Origin: Rachicladosporium sp. CCFEE 5018
Lineage: Eukaryota > Ascomycota > Dothideomycetes > Cladosporiales > Cladosporiaceae
Direction of reading: 5' to 3'
Length of the DNA stretch: 64,000 nt
NCBI GenBank assembly: GCA_002077045.2
Contig: KZ111182.1
Coordinates: 104,676-168,675, forward strand
In this document: positions 63,376 to 64,000 of the stretch, piece after piece
How positions within the stretch are numbered: position 1 is the first letter of the stretch
Layout: each line of letters begins with the position of its first letter
Program-made: the position numbers and the translations under genes
Notes under the pieces: model-generated
Told to the model about the DNA's origin: nothing
The model's input: only the letters and a program-made list of their open reading frames with translations
Databases searched by the model: none

Positions 63376-64000
63376 TCAGCCCTCCCCAGCCCACCCCATA
63401 CTCCCCCTCCCCTCATCACACACCCTCGCAAACTCCAACAGCACCCTATATACATACACTAACATATCTTCCCTCCTTAATACTTTCTCCTTCCACTTCT
63501 TCCCAGCGCTCGCAATTTTCTCAGCAACCTCATCATGACCCTCTAACCCCACCCTTTCATTCCCCAGAAAGTACTCCATGATGCCGTACACATCCGCAAA
63601 CGTGTTGTCCATGGGGACAAAGTGAATCCAGGGTATGAGACGAGAGTCGTGCCACTCGTTGTAGATGGTGGCTTTGATGGGTAATGATGTAGAGCCAAGG
63701 AATGCGAGGTAGCGGCCGGAGAAGCTGTTGCCATCGATGTCGGGGAGGTACTTGGCGGAGTATTGCGAGGACATGGGAAGTGCTTTGGCGACGTGGAAGT
63801 AAGGATCTGTGTATGGACATGTAGGCGCATTGTTGTCGTTTGGGAAGCAGAGGAGATGCACTACTGCCGCATCGGACCAATTTGCGAGCCAGGGTGCAAG
63901 AGCGCCAGAGGATGCGAGAGGGTAAGAGTCCTTGCTAGGCAGCACGAAGTTCGGAGGCGTGAGGCCAGACTCTGCCAAAGCCACGGAGGTACTGTTGACC
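63376..64000 (-). CDS. GT90/CAP10-like glycosyltransferase, C-terminal part, 5' end beyond window
   Basis: The frame is open to the window edge; about 208 residues visible. Motifs typical of the CAP10/LPS-modifying (KDEL-containing POGLUT-type, GT90) family: KYLPDIDGNSFSGRYLAFLGS, SLPIKATIYNEWHDSRLIPW, HFVPMDNTFADVYGIMEYFLG. The end, DMLVYVYRVLLEFARVCDEG, is usual for fungal members, which are Golgi membrane xylosyl- or glucosyltransferase-like enzymes (Cryptococcus Cap10 acts in capsule synthesis). N-terminal anchor and the first two thirds of the catalytic domain lie outside the window. Confidence 0.85.
   Translation of the reverse strand, partial: VNSTSVALAESGLTPPNFVLPSKDSYPLASSGALAPWLANWSDAAVVHLLCFPNDNNAPTCPYTDPYFHVAKALPMSSQYSAKYLPDIDGNSFSGRYLAFLGSTSLPIKATIYNEWHDSRLIPWIHFVPMDNTFADVYGIMEYFLGNERVGLEGHDEVAEKIASAGKKWKEKVLRREDMLVYVYRVLLEFARVCDEGRGSMGWAGEG

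Overview
This window is nuclear DNA of a filamentous ascomycete. Genes are dense and usually broken by short spliceosomal introns (about 46-77 nt, GTAAGT/GTACGT-like donors, CTAAC/CTGAC branch sites, CAG/TAG acceptors). The gene content is fungal: an AA9 polysaccharide monooxygenase, a GH17 glucanase, a GT90/CAP10 glycosyltransferase, a DHA2 transporter, SUR7-like tetraspans, a DysF/Pex24-like protein and a calcofluor-hypersensitivity family protein. The compact introns and secreted plant- or wall-degrading enzymes suit a Dothideomycete-like fungus, but I cannot fix the genus. A run of exactly 100 N at 52419-52518 marks an assembly gap.

Region 1-16.3 kb is the unusual part. It holds a giant minus-strand gene running off the left edge, a small tetraspan gene, two tandem minus-strand paralogues (C and D), and a 1,743-residue DUF6603-type protein (E) divergent from D. 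The giant gene, the paralogue pair and E all carry sequence signatures I associate from memory with large uncharacterised bacterial proteins (in the giant gene the LPH-V-L / PWER / PWLA block and the ESLRFFHIDRNW and LLCLLD blocks), yet all contain spliceosomal introns. This looks like a bacterial-type multi-gene module domesticated in a fungus. Its function is unknown.

Region 16.5-27 kb: cystathionine gamma-lyase; AA9 LPMO; a 2 kb stretch without genes; a nine-exon DHA2 MFS transporter tail-to-tail with a DUF4243 (questin-oxidase-like) gene; and a TspO/MBR gene whose second intron is best explained as a twin intron (stwintron).

Region 27-39 kb: ARS2/SERRATE-type RNA-processing factor; a second SUR7-like tetraspan; a beta-lactamase-fold serine hydrolase; a fusion of two EthD-like barrels with an alpha/beta hydrolase; a GH17 glucanase; and a sedolisin lacking a recognisable propeptide, with a minisatellite-bearing intron.

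Region 39.6-64 kb is mostly housekeeping: a gamma-tubulin complex component, a DysF/Pex24-like protein, a small membrane-anchored coiled protein, an IFRD-domain protein, an isochorismatase-fold hydrolase, an Aly/REF (Mlo3/Yra1) mRNA export adaptor, the 5' end of acetyl-CoA carboxylase cut by the gap, SLY1 (with a GC-AG intron), Cyp40, a low-complexity protein, arginyl-tRNA synthetase with a possible mitochondrial presequence, and the 3' end of a GT90 gene.

Exon coordinates were worked out by hand from splice consensus and reading-frame phase. In most multi-exon genes the exon lengths sum to an exact multiple of three, which I took as confirmation. Family names come from recognised motifs, not from database searches.
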